Shown: positions 48,901 through 60,796, counted from the first letter of the stretch. The stretch is DNA of 64,000 bases from Persicaria tinctoria (GCA_037127255.1 JBANSL010000004.1:29726467-29790466), one strand, 5' to 3'. The notes: generated by a model not told the origin, from the sequence alone. Translations and numbers: made by a program.

Positions 48901-49710
48901 ACACAAACAACAACAAACAATAACAATATAATGTTACACAGACATAGTAAAATAACATAAACATCAAAAAACACAACACAAAATACGAAATCCAAACACA
49001 TACATTGTTGGAACTACAACAAACTAACACAAAAACAGACAGTGTCAGTGCCATACACTTGAAGATAGCAGCAGATAAGTACAGTATCATCGACACAAAC
49101 AATCAAAAGCATGGAAAACAGGTCCACATACACGAAGAACACTAAAAAGGCACTTACAAAGTGCCACACCGCAAATTTGACGAAAAGAAACAATTCAAAA
49201 ACCCGAATTTACATATGCAACTTCTAGAAACGACGGAAAGTACTAAAAACCGCACATAATAATGCATATAAAGCATCGATTTACCATAGATTGTCAATAG
49301 TATAATGAACAAACAATAAAATCAACATAAACAAACATATTCCAAAACCCTAGCACGACAAATTTCGCAAAAATCCCCCAAATTTATACCTGAGCTACTG
49401 GATGACGACATTGAAGTAAACGATGCAAACTCCGAGCTTTACAGAAGCAAGGAAGAACAATCGAGCCGGAAAAAGCACCAAACCGGAGATGGAGAGCCGG
49501 AAACGCAAGTTGAAAATTTTCGAGCAAAGAGAGAGTTGGAATGAGGAAGAAAACGATTTTCTGGAAACACGAAAAAATGTCCGTACAGAAACTAAATTAG
49601 GTATATATAGGGGCCATTTCGCAAATTTGTCCAAACACGCGTCTATTTCGCAAATACGTCCAATTAATGTGCCTATTTCGCAAATTTTTTCTTTTTTTTT
49701 TATGTAAACT

Positions 49711-49743
49711 GCCATTCCTTTTTTTTTTTAAAGTTTGCAACCC
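49711..49743. repeat. 33-bp direct repeat at right border of K
   Basis: GCCATTCC, T-tract, AAAGTTTGCAACCC; the partner of 15818-15848. Followed by a (TA)n tract near 49777-49811. Confidence 0.7.
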
Positions 49744-49771
49744 CAATCTTTTATTCTTTTATCTAAAGCTG

Positions 49772-49814
<43 letters not shown>

Positions 49815-49843
49815 GAAAAATATGAGTGATTTTTGGTGAAACC

Positions 49844-50570
49844 GCATGATTTCATTTGTTTTTGAAATTTATCAATTTAACCGAATAATATTTCACATCC
49901 TACCGAATAATGTGATGTTATTTTTTCCATCCAATTTATACGAAAATTCACCAATTCCACCGGATAATTTGTTATGTAATACCGAATAATGTTATTTTTT
50001 TCCATCAAATTCAGATTGGAAAAAAAAAACTTAATTCCCTAAACAATACTTACGATTTATACGAGTAATGCCTCATATTTCACCGAATAATCTCATAGCT
50101 TATGTGTTGCGATAAAAAAAATGTCCTTTATAAATGAATAATAACTAGAAATTCATCGAATAATGCTTGTATCACACCAAATAATATTTTACGTGTAACT
50201 CATAAAATTAACCATCTCAAATTTCTCTGAAAAAATGGCAATTGTAATGAATAATATTTAGAGATTCGCCGAATAATACTTGTATTTAGAACTCAACGAA
50301 TAATATCGAAAACCTTAGAACTCAATCACACATTGATTTCAAATTATAAAATACACACATTCCATTGAATAATTATTCAGAATCCAACGAATAATATGGA
50401 TCGACCATCTCAAATCCCAATCTTATTTCGAATTACAAAATACACCCATTTCGTTGAATAATTATTCAGAATTCAACGAATAATATCGACAAATCTCATC
50501 TCTCAATCACAAAATACACACATTCGGTTAAATAATTAGTAGAAATTTACCGAATAATGGTTGAATTAAC
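49844..50570. repeat. CGAATAAT motif array in MULE B
   Basis: About fifteen copies of (A/C)CGAATAAT or TTGAATAAT spaced roughly 30-60 bp, e.g. near 49881, 49903, 50078, 50272, 50297, 50390 and 50555. Several are paired with TTATTCAG to make small inverted repeats. Confidence 0.65.
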
Positions 50571-50589
50571 TCAACTTGGCATTCTCGTT

Positions 50590-50990
50590 GGGCTTCCAAT
50601 TGCACCATCCTCCTCCCAAAATCAACCGCAGACGGCATAGCAGCAGTCGTCGGAGGGGATCGAGGCGACGAGATCGGCGTTGCCTTCGCCGGAGGATCCG
50701 GCCTACGGTGACTCGTCGGGATTCTTCAGATCTTGAAGACGATGTATTGCCGAAGGATCCGGACTCACGTCGTCGACCACCGGCGACGGAGCCACAGCCA
50801 CCCAACCCAGATTACACCTCCTCCACCACCATACCACCGGCGATTCGTGCGCCCTTCCAAGCGCGCACAAATCGCCGCTGCCGGCCTTCACCTCCTCCCC
50901 TCTTCGCCTGAAAACCTCTTCAGAACCCATCGGCGTTGTCAGACCCATAGCCACCAAAAATCTGTCGATCGAAGACAGGCTTTTCATCCA
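50590..50990. other. GC-rich block of MULE B
   Basis: Codon-like but low-complexity Arg/Pro/Ser frames on both strands and no recognisable domain. It corresponds to the GC-rich block at 13080-13560 of MULE A in inverted order, so it is probably an element leader or promoter segment and not a gene. Confidence 0.4.
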
Positions 50991-51244
50991 TCTCTCTGCT
51001 CTTCGATCACCGTCTTTCTTTTTTATTTGTGAAATTGGATCTGTTTGTTTTTTAATTAGGGTAGAAATTGGATACAGCCTCTCACGCGCTCATTGTTGAA
51101 GGTAAGGGGATTTTTTTATGTCGGCCCTACCTTTCATATTTAAAAAATCATTAAAAATCAATTAATCTTAGCCTTACATCACAATCAATCTAAGGGCTCA
51201 CAATTGTGCACAAGATAAACCCTAAAGGGTGTGCACAAGTTACC

Positions 51245-52185
<941 letters not shown>

Positions 52186-52916
52186 GTGAGTTCCACACTA
52201 CGCCGGATTTACACTCGGGCAACGGAAGCATATTTATTCATCGCATCATTTTTTTTTTGAATATAATTCATCGCATCATTATGATTGAGGGGACAAACTT
52301 AGACGTCGTCTCTTGAATTACATTCAGGAGACGAACTTAGGTATGTTCGTCGCTTGAATACATTCAAGAGACGAACATAACTATTTCCATCCCTTGAATC
52401 GATATCATAGCCATCCCATGCAAAAGAACATAGTTTCAAGCAGTGTTCTAAAAATCGCGCCTAGGCACTAGGCGGGACGGGACCTAGGAATTTTTAAGCC
52501 TAGGCGGACCTCTAGGCGGAAATTCGTTCAGGAACCACCTAGTCCCGCCTCGGCGCCGCCTTGGCCCCACTGGTCCAGCCTAGGCGCCGCTTGGGCCCGC
52601 CTAGGCACCACCTAGTCCAACGATTATTCAATTTGAGCTTCTAAGCATATGATTAGTTGACTTAGGGTTTTTTTATCCTCCATCTCGGGATGCATTTGCT
52701 TTTTAGTTGAACCTATAGTTTTGGATTTTAGGAGGTTTAGAGTTGTTAGTCAGACATGTACTTTTGCGTTTATTTATTTTATTGTTAGTTAACTACTACA
52801 AATTAGGGTTTATAAGTGATATTATGGATTATTATTACATTATATGAATTATTGACAAGTGTTATTCGTCAAAATATAAGGAAATACTCAATTTTGTTCT
52901 AAGTTCGCTTAGGCGC

Positions 52917-54063
52917 TGATGCAGATCAAGATGACCTTTTGTGGGTCAAACAATGATCTTGATCCAGGTGAGCTCTCAAGACCGATTCGAGGGCTATTGA
53001 TGGCGAAGAGTGTCATCCTCAAAAAGAAGAAGAATGCTCCACCATGGAACAAGGTCCAAAGGAGCAAGGTAAGCTAATGTTCAAGTTTGAGTTCGTTCTT
53101 AATGGGTTGACAGAATTTCGACGTCTCAGTAAAACGGATTGTTCGGAGTCCATATTTATCGGACAAGGTCGTACCATACCTTGTTGGAACGAGGACGAAA
53201 AGATCTACAACCTTGCTGTAGAAGGTTTCTCCAGAATCGAACTCGAGAATAGCCAAAATTCATCATCTTTACAGCTGTCCCTGTTTGGACGAATTTCTAG
53301 ATAATTATTTAATTATTTTCGAATTTATTTAATTAAGTTAGATTTAATTATTTTATGAATTTAGGAAAATAATGTGGAAATAATGATATCTTTTCTAGAT
53401 ATAATTCTTGTCCACCAAATGGTTAATTTTCTATCCTTAGTTAGATTTACTTATCTTAGGAAAGATTTATAAATCTTTAGATTATTTGATTTATATTTAG
53501 TTACCAAAACTCTATCTTTTGCACAAGATAGAATTGGTATATTGTCTATTTAAACTCATGTTTTACATTCAATAAAAATTAGATTGGAATTATAATTGAG
53601 GAGCCTTTTTAAGGATTAAAAGGTTCCCTCGATTCCCAATCCAAAAGCCTTCGCAATCAATTTATGTTCTTGCTCATCCGATACCAAATCAAGATCTAAA
53701 CACAATCCCAAACCACACACAAAGGAGAAACCCATCCTGAGAAACCGTCGCTGGATCAGAGAAGTTGTCGCTGAGTCTGCCCAGAACCATCGCCACTGTC
53801 CGGGCCGCCCCGCGGCTTCCTTGGCCGCCCCACGGCCAAGGAAGCGCCGTCGCTGCTGCATTGCTTCTGTCACTGTTTCTTTGTTGGTTTTTACTTGGTT
53901 TTAATTACTTGTTTTTCTTTCCTTTCACAATAGTTCAAAGTTTTCATTGTAACTACTTGTAAACATAAAGGATATCAAGAATATTGCAAGATCGGGTCAT
54001 CAACAGTTTAATGTTCTTGATCTTGAGCCCACAGGCGAAGGATCGGGGATTCTAAACGTATCA
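52917..54063 (+). repeat. 5' LTR of the non-autonomous element
   Basis: Contains an 86-codon ORF (53044-53304) that is nearly repeated in the other LTR (55266-55526). Both are LTR sequence. Confidence 0.85.
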
Positions 54064-54161
54064 AGTAGTACCAGAGCCGTAGGTTTCGCAAGTTCTTGTC
54101 TTTTCTTGATGTTATTCACAATTTGATTTGATGGCTTGGGAAATTTGGGGCGACTGGGAGG

Positions 54162-54879
54162 ATGATCCCTATCCATTGGATGGATTTTTTTTCTTTGGAA
54201 CGTGCTAAACAACAACAACGCCAACAAGAGTTACATCGGAGAGCTTGGCTACAACAACAAACCCTAGAGCGTCAACGCGAAGCCAAAAGACGCCAACTTT
54301 GGCTTCAACGTCAAGAGGAAGAACAACGTCAATTGGAGATCGAAGATAAGAGGTGTCGACAACGCTATCAGATTCAGCTTCTCCAAAAAAAAGGTTGAGG
54401 AAGAACGCCGCCGAGAGGAGGAACGCCGGCTAGAGAAAGAGGTACAACTTCTAGCCGAGATTCAAGCACATTTTGCCGCCTTGGATGCACAACATCAAGC
54501 GAAGTTCGAGGAGGAAGAGGCACGACGTCAAGCCAACCTAGATGCCGAAATAACGGCTATATGCAAAGATGTCGTGGAGGAATTGATGGCCAAGTTCAAG
54601 AAGGGCGTGAAGGAGCCTTCTGTTGAAATCGTTGCCACGGATTCAGCACAGCGCACTAAACTTGTTTCGCAGATTCCCGTTGACTCCGACATCGGAATTG
54701 AGTCAACTCAGTTTTTTTGCGAAGCTGAATCGACGAGCTTTCCAACGGTGGGTCTCATGCTGCCAGACCTCTTCGGTAAGACCTCCGAATCTACACTGAA
54801 AGTGGACTGCAGTGCTGCGCCAGATGTGGTAGTTGCTTCTGACGACAACGATGAGGACGTTGGGGACACTTCTCTTTAG
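54162..54879 (+). pseudogene. gag-like coiled-coil ORF, interrupted
   Basis: Two frames, 54162-54398 and 54481-54879, together make a long Gln/Glu/Arg-rich helix ('LQRQEEEQRQLEIEDKRC', 'KFEEEEARRQANLDAEIT') that ends in an acidic C-terminus. A TGA at 54396-54398 and a frame change separate them. No zinc knuckle or enzyme motif. Its position after the PBS suggests a structural protein of the element, but homology to gag is not evident. Confidence 0.4.
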
Positions 54880-55138
54880 TTAGCTATTGTACCTCTTGCG
54901 AATGTTCCTAATGTTGAGAATTCTGCAGTTCACAGGGTTATTGAGCCTATTGATATTGTTCCTCTTGATTGCTTAATGTTCCCTATGACAGGTGTTGTTT
55001 TTGAGGTTTCTTTGCCTCAAATTCTGCTGGCGCCATCTCAAGTTGATGCTCAGAGAAGTTACTTTCTGAGTGCTGCTCCTTCCCCAATGCTCTTCAATGA
55101 CTCGATTCGAGGACGAATCGAAGCTAAGAAGGGGAGAA

Positions 55139-56265
55139 TGATGCAGATCAAGATGGCCTTTTGTGGGTCAAACAATGATCTTGATCCAGGTGAGCTCTCA
55201 AGACCGATTCGAGGGCTATTGATGGCGAAGAGTGTCATCCTCAAAAAGAAGAAGAATGCTCCACCATGGAACAAGGTCCAAAGGAGCAAGATAAGCTAAT
55301 GTTCAAGTTTGGGTTCGTTCTTAATGGGTTGACAGAATTTCGACGTCTCAGTAAAACGGATCGTTCGGAGTCCATATTTATCGGACAAGGTCGTGCCATA
55401 CCTTGTTGGAACGAGGACGAGAGGATCTATAAATTTTCTGTTGAAGGTTTCTCCATAATCGAACTCGAGAATGGCCAAAATTCATCATCTTTACAGCTGT
55501 CCCTGTTTGGACGAACTTCTAGATAATTACTTAATTATTTTCGAATTTATTTAATTAAATTAGATTTAATTATTTTAGGAATTTAGGAAAATAATGTGGT
55601 AATAATTATATCTTTTCTAGATATAATTCTTGTCCACCAAGTTGTTAATTTTCTATCCTTAGTTAGATTTACTTATCTTAGGAAAGATTTACATATCTTT
55701 AGATTATTTGATTTATCTTTAGTTACCAAAACTCTATCTTTTGCACAAGATGAAATTAGTATATTGTCTATTTAAACTCATGTTTTACATTCAATCAAAA
55801 TTAGATTGGAATTATAATTGAGGAACCCTTTTAAGGATTAAAAGGTTCCCTCGATTCCCAATCCAAAAGCCTTCGCAATCAATTTATGTTCTTGCTCATC
55901 CGATACCAAATCAAGATCTAAACACAATCCCAAACCACACACAAAGGAGAAACCCATCACGAGAAACCGTCGCTGGATCAGAGAAGTTGTCGCTGAGTCT
56001 GCCCAAAACCGTCGCCACTGTCCGAGCCGCCCCGCGGCCATCCCAGTGTCGTCGATGCTGCATTGCTTCTGTCGTTGTTTCTTTGTTGGTTTTTACTTAG
56101 TTTTAATTACTTGTTTTTCTTTCCTTTCACAATAGTTCAAAGTTTTCATTGTAACTACTTGTAAACATCAAGGATATCAAGAATATTGCAAGATCGGGCC
56201 ATCAACAGTTTGGTGTTCTTGATCTTGAGCCCACAGGCGAAGGATTGGGGATTTCAAACGTATCA
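55139..56265 (+). repeat. 3' LTR of the non-autonomous element
   Basis: Direct repeat of 52917-54063 with scattered differences, clearly more than in the copia LTR pair, so this insertion is older than the copia. Confidence 0.85.
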
Positions 56266-56348
56266 GGCGCTGCCTAGGCACCCGCATATCCGCCTAGGCG
56301 CTAGGCGGCCACCCGCCGCCTAGCGGCTTTTAGAACATTGGTTTCAAG

Positions 56349-57310
56349 TGACGAACTTATTGATCTTTGTCGCGTGAATGTTGTTCAAGTGTCGAATTTA
56401 CTCAAAGGCCGTGGTCTATATCCTATAAATTTCCATAATTAGGACTTGCCTTGATTTAATCAATCTATCTATCTATTAATATTACTAATTCTGTTAGCGT
56501 TTTGCTGACGTGTCGCTCTATAAATTAAAGTTGATTTTTTTAATCAAAAGTTTCTTTTCTTATTAATCGATGTTATTAAGAGAAGTTTAAATATTTGTTT
56601 CCCATATTATATTTATCACAATCGTATTAAAAATGTCTAGACAATTAATTCAAATGTCAAAATAAAAATCTATATATTATCTATTATCTATCTATTATCT
56701 ATTATCTATTATTAATACTAATTCTGCTAGTATTTTGATAATGTGTCACACCCACAGTTAAACTTAATTTTTTTATTCAAATGGTATTATCTTATTGGTC
56801 AATATTATTGTTGAAATTTTAAAATACACGCTTCATATTTTAAACATATTTGTTTTCTATTTTCATATTAATCAAAAGTTTATTTTTTTATTAATCGATA
56901 TTATTAAGGGAAGTTTAAATATTTGTTTCCAATATTATATTTATAGTCATATTAAAAATGGATAGATATTTAATTCAAATGTCAAAATAAAAAGTAATTA
57001 TAAAAATCAATGCTTCTCAAAATCATATTTCTTTTCAAAATTTACATATTATATGGTATAGACATCTTTTTTTTTGAATTTTTTTAAATATTTTTGGAGA
57101 TGGAAGCAAAACGTCATTAATTTTAAGAAGATATTATTTTTGCACATGTTATCCTTAAAAAATTGTAGAAAAAATAATTATCAAAAATGAATAAATCTAT
57201 ACTAACTCTACACATTCTACATGACATCTATCTAAATTTTTAACCTAAGATTTTTTTCAGATAGAAATCATATTTATTCTAAACATCTTAAATGACTATT
57301 GGAAATACAA
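56349..57310. other. AT-rich spacer with a duplicated segment
   Basis: No gene. Two imperfect copies of about 200-280 bp (56460-56665 and 56700-56985) share TACTAATTCTG, TATTAATCGAT(A/G)TTATTAAG and GAAGTTTAAATATTTGTTTCC. A TCTA microsatellite joins them. Could be a decayed terminal part of an unknown element. Confidence 0.45.
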
Positions 57311-57559
57311 AAAAAAGAGGCAAATTTGCTAAAATGACCTCCATATCCGGAAGGTTTGCAAGAGTAACCCAATCCGTAAAAAATTTGCATAAAAGCGGAT
57401 AACCGCATGACAAGGGGAGCCGGTGGCCGGTCGCCCTGTGGGGTACAGCTGGACTCCACTCTCGGTGGGAGGGGGGCATCTTTACTCCTGCAAAAGCAAG
57501 GATCAATGAGAGAGGAGGGGAGAAGTAGCTGCTGTAGTGGCAGAGGACAGAAGCGAGAG

Positions 57560-57562
<3 letters not shown>

Positions 57563-57649
<87 letters not shown>
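57563..57649. repeat. (GA)n microsatellite
   Basis: About 43 GA units within K2. Ser-Leu or Arg-Glu ORFs across it are artefacts. Confidence 0.95.
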
Positions 57650-57653
<4 letters not shown>

Positions 57654-58348
57654 TAAAGATAAAAGTGCAGGTTGAGAGGACAGATAGATTAGTGAGAGTG
57701 TCAGTGAGGGGGGGAAATATTCTTTCAACTAAATGACATAATGTTTAAGATAAAACCAATTGAAGAAGGAAGGGTCTGGGGTTTATTTTACGGATCACGT
57801 GTAAGGAGTAAGGTGTAACTGGACATCAATATTCGATAAACATGTCAGCTATTGGCTTTAACTGGACACGATTGTAACTACGAAAAACACAGGTCATTAA
57901 CTACCATAATCGAATGGAGAAGATTTATGGGATAAGCATATTCTCTATAATGACATATTGTTTTATGTGTGGCCAATTATAATATTTACCCATACTTGGA
58001 TGCCATGATCTCGTTATCTGCGGCCGTCACTAGCATGCTTGACCCATATTGGAATCGAATGGATAAGATTGACAGTGAGGGGGCATAAACATACTTATAA
58101 TGACATGGTAAGGTGAAGAGAAAAACCATAGAATAACAATAAAGTGGGTGGAGGTAAATTCGTGGGCCGACTGTTAATCCCATAGTTTTTCCTGGACACG
58201 AAATAAATTCGACATGACAGACATTAAAATATACTGGACACAAAATGGCGGAGACAGAATCACTTGCATTAATCAAATACGACACAGGAGCAAACATTTA
58301 AAAGATAGTAGGAGAGGTCCTCAACATAGAAGACAGTGAAAACCAAAC
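57650..58348. other. K2 non-coding DNA
   Basis: No gene seen. Words ACTGGACA(C) at 57817, 57860 and 58238 and GACATGAC near 58211. Confidence 0.45.
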
Positions 58349-58967
58349 TTAAGGTAACAAGCCGCGAAATTGTGGCTGCGTGGTGAATCTGTATCCATCC
58401 CAATCGAAGTGTGGGCGCATATTGCGGGCACGATGGTCAGACGTCTCGTCGCTGAGTGGGAAGTAGACCGTGAAAGTTCGGTCACTCCCATAACCGGACA
58501 CAACAAGGACCCTCCCGGCCCAAAACCCATCGTTGTCGCGGCAGTCGACACGGCCTTCGGGCATGTAGGCGTCGTAAGAAATACGAGGCGGCCGTGGACG
58601 AATTCGTTGAACCGGGAGGACCTCCCTCAGCAGCTCTCTTCTGTTGTTGCGTAGGAGGGTCACATATTCGACCTCCTAGTGGTTAGGGTCCAGTTTGCGC
58701 ACAAGGGTCGCCTCGTAGAACGACCCGAGCATCCCAGACTCACCGCCGACAATCTATACTCTTTGATTTCGTCGGTATGACGGCGGCGACATTGGTCCTG
58801 CATAACATGAAACAAATAAGGTAGTATAATGATACAAGTAGCACAACTGAAATCTACACAAATGAAGTGATCGACAAACCTCCATCGTCTGATTTGTCGG
58901 ATGATATAACGATGGGGACAGGTCGGGGAGGGAGGCCAGATGTGGAGATGGGGTAAGAGGATGCCAT
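58349..58967 (-). pseudogene. Double-Agenet (Tudor-like) gene carried by K2
   Basis: ATG 58967-58965; exon 1 to 58880 (88 nt); intron with GTTTGT donor and TATGCAG acceptor; exon 2 58797-58349. The first Agenet unit reads 'VGGESGMLGSFYEATLV' ... 'VEYVTLLRNN' ... 'LREVLPVQRIRPRPP'; the second reads 'VDCRDNDGFWAGRVLV' ... 'NMRPHFDWDGYRF'. This paired layout matches plant Agenet/DUF724-type proteins, which bind histone or other peptides. The N-terminal 35 residues are Pro/Ser-rich. Two in-frame TAG codons (after 'RNQRV' and 'LDPNH') break it. It sits back-to-back with the PB1 gene, sharing an upstream region with GA/GT repeats. Family call fairly sure. Confidence 0.65.
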
Positions 58968-59602
58968 TTCGTTGAAGGGTTGTTGGAGAGGTTGTTAAAT
59001 GGAAATGTGGAGTTAACTTCACCGATTTGTGGGGAGTATGGATGGTGAATGGTTATCATATAAGTGGGGTGTTTGTGGGAAATAGCAACACTGTGCCAAT
59101 GTGACCGTTGAGGGAGGGAAAAAAGAAACAAAAAGCAAATTGGATAGAATGGCCGTGTTTTGTTGTTGTGTACAATGAACATGGCAGTGGACTCATCTAC
59201 ACATGACACGGGTCAAATCTGACATGACAGTTTTCCACTATAAAGTGGGTTTACTTCTTGTCGGTAGACGCTACATGACACCCCTTTAAAAAAACTAGCC
59301 GGTTAATTTATAGCTACTGGATAACAAACAGTTTTCCACTATACAACTTTAGCAGTGGTTTTAGTAAAATTTTGACCTTTGTATAAAATTTGGTTTCCCA
59401 CTCACCATTAATACTAAAAAAATGCAAAACCATAGAGAGAGGAGTACACCCATAATAATTTAAAACCACGAAATACATTTTCAAACAATATATTATGTTG
59501 AAAGAAATGAATAAAATTTTGAGTCTTTGACCCAACAATAACTTCAGAGGGACCGGGGGGGGGGGAATCTCGCAGAGGGTAGGTAAAGACATTTGATAAG
59601 AC

Positions 59603-59701
<99 letters not shown>

Positions 59702-59938
59702 CGGGACAGAGAGATGGCGGGAGTGAGATTAAATCTCCCGCCCTGTCATTTACCCCTTAAGAGAATAAGAGGGAGAGGAGGGAGGAGGGGGAGTCCATAA
59801 ACCCATTCGCGCGCTTGACACCTACTGGGGTTAACTGGACAGACAACGACTTCTTGGCGGAAGTGAGTAAGTCATCCTTCCATTTAGGTTATGCGATACA
59901 TCTCTTCTCACAATGTGTTCTTCTCCCTGTAAAACTGA
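58968..59938. other. Divergent spacer between Agenet gene and PB1 gene
   Basis: Holds a compound GA/GT/GA microsatellite at 59604-59699, a G-tract near 59555 and ATGACA words near 59200-59275. Likely contains promoters for both flanking genes. No ORF of note. Confidence 0.5.
59604..59699. repeat. (GA)n-(GT)n-(GA)n microsatellite
   Basis: About 30 bp GA, 28 bp GT and 38 bp GA. Confidence 0.95.
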
Positions 59939-60796
59939 ATGTCCCCCCCACTAACTAATGGAACAGGGGAGAACTCGTCCGTGTGTATCACTGTATTGTT
60001 TGGCGGATGGTGGGATTGTGAAGAGGGCATTTGGGTGGTGAAGTCGTCGAGGAGTCAAAAGGCCGTACTAGTAGACGAAAGTATTGACTACGTCTCGCTG
60101 AAGAAACAACTGATGGCCAAGTTTAATGTCGATGGGAGGAGGCATGACGTTGAGCTCACATATGTAAAGCCGAAGAAGGAAGGGTGCAGACCTTTTTCCA
60201 TTGGGGATGATGAAGACTTGCAGGCCTACAAGTTCGTAAATGGTCTTTCCGGTGAACGATTCTGGCCTATCGACCTCCATGTCTCCCTGATACGCAAGGT
60301 TGGCGGCGATTTCACCACTACGGAAGGATCCACAACGGCCCATCCACTCGGGGGTGGGCCACACTTGACCCTTGAAGATCACCCACAGTTACAAACTAAA
60401 ACCCTCTTGGCAGGGGATGAGGAATTGGAAGTTGTGGTAGCACCAGGTGTCGATCGAGCAAGAAGAGTTGTCCAGTTAGAAACTAAGAGTGTCTAGTTTG
60501 ATAGCTCACTTGTCCAGTTAGATAATCCACGTGTCCAGTTAGAACAAAGTGATGCGTTGTACAACGCAGTTGCTTATGACCGTGGGAAGCAGGTCATTTC
60601 TGTGAGCAGTGACGTCGAGGATGTAGTCAGCCTGTGGGATCACGACGCGGAGCGAGCGGTAAGGGAAGTAGAGGAAGCATACCAACCCGGAAAAGGGAAG
60701 ACCGGAGCGTTTCCGACGACTGTGAAACTTGAACCAATAGAGTGGGCGCGTCCCGCTAATGGGAAATTTAAATTGCAGAAGCGCCGCCGCACGTAG
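59939..60796 (+). pseudogene. MULE protein with PB1-like domain only (K2)
   Basis: One frame of 286 codons with a single in-frame TAG at 60494-60496. Residues 15-110 ('CITVLFGGWWDCEEGIW', 'VSLKKQLMAKF', 'DDEDLQAYKFVNG') match the PB1-like N-terminus of the K transposase ('ITVVCGGKWLFND'). After residue 130 it diverges into repeats of 'VQLE' and a basic end 'KFKLQKRRR'. The MuDR DNA-binding, DDE and SWIM domains are absent, and no remnant of them follows before 61.2 kb. Either a truncated transposase or a separate accessory protein. K2 would need transposase from elsewhere, unless one lies past the window. Confidence 0.55.

Larger units (their letters stand above)
43631..49411 (-). pseudogene. 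DUF1985-ULP1 (C48 peptidase-like) gene of K
   Basis: ATG 49411-49409. Exons 49411-49390, 48845-48802, 48713-48054 and 47922-47776, a long exon from about 47717, then 44531-44444 and 44335-43631. The DUF1985 region is in exon 3 ('LVRFSIAEFHVITGLPC', 'YQMYGYCLAFQ'). A basic Lys-rich region follows, then a run of 16-17-residue repeats ('KCQGTLVKADDKHI'), then the ULP1 domain with His in 'NKHWVALEI', Asp in 'VINVFDCN' and Cys in 'SCGVF': the full triad. Breaks: TAG 47545-47543, TAA 47026-47024, TAG 46240-46238, TAG 45147-45145 and a 648-bp LINE fragment. Active relatives remove SUMO in the nucleus. Probably decayed, though 229 codons around the active site stay open. Confidence 0.72.
15849..49710. 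mobile_element. Element K: 33.9 kb DUF1985/ULP1-type MULE
   Basis: The ends carry an inverted set of three boxes. On the left, TTTTGCAAAATAGCC (15886), TTTTGCAAAATATCC (15916) and TTTTGCAAAATCTCC (about 15943). On the right, reversed, TTTGCGAAATAGGC (ends 49687), TTTGCGAAATAGACGCG (ends about 49656) and TTTGCGAAATGGCC (ends 49628). Content: MULE transposase (+), ULP-like gene (+), small unknown gene (-), two RING-H2 genes (-) and a DUF1985-ULP1 gene (-). Without nested R2 and copia it is about 22 kb. MULEs that carry ULP1-like genes are known in plants (the Kaonashi type of Arabidopsis); RING genes as cargo are not something I recall. Confidence 0.7.
52917..56265 (+). mobile_element. Non-autonomous LTR retrotransposon, 3349 bp
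   Basis: LTRs at 52917-54063 (1147 bp) and 55139-56265 (1127 bp) start TGATGCAGATCAAG and end AACGTATCA. The target duplication GGCGC lies at 52912-52916 and 56266-56270. The length difference is a small segment near 53815-53850. A PBS-like GTACCAGAGCC follows the left LTR and a purine tract (AGAAGGGGAGAA) precedes the right. The interior codes only for a Gln/Glu-rich coiled coil, with no pol, so it must be moved in trans. Confidence 0.85.
52441..56340. mobile_element. hAT-type DNA transposon, non-autonomous
   Basis: The ends CAGTGTTCTAAAA and, reversed, CAATGTTCTAAAA form the TIR. A perfect 8-bp duplication GTTTCAAG flanks both sides (52433-52440, 56341-56348), the hallmark of hAT. Subterminal DNA is packed with CCTAGGCG/CGCCTAGG words on both sides. 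Only about 550 bp is its own sequence; the rest is a nested LTR element. No transposase ORF. Confidence 0.8.
52196..56418. mobile_element. CACTA-like element remnant enclosing the hAT
   Basis: Begins CACTACGCCGGATTTACAC and carries subterminal words CGTCTCTTGAAT, CGTCGCTTGAAT and ATTCAAGAGACGAAC. After the hAT insertion the words continue (CAAGTGACGAAC, TTCAAGTGTCGAAT). The right terminus is only loosely like a reversed CACTA end (near 56400-56418), so the boundary is uncertain. No transposase. Confidence 0.35.

Noticed and set aside
53044..53304. 86-residue ORF as a gene
   Set aside because: It is repeated at 55266-55526 because it lies in both LTRs of the non-autonomous element, with stops soon after and no motif.
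56400..57310. Helitron
   Set aside because: No convincing TC start with a 3' hairpin and CTRR end; only AT-rich duplicated sequence.
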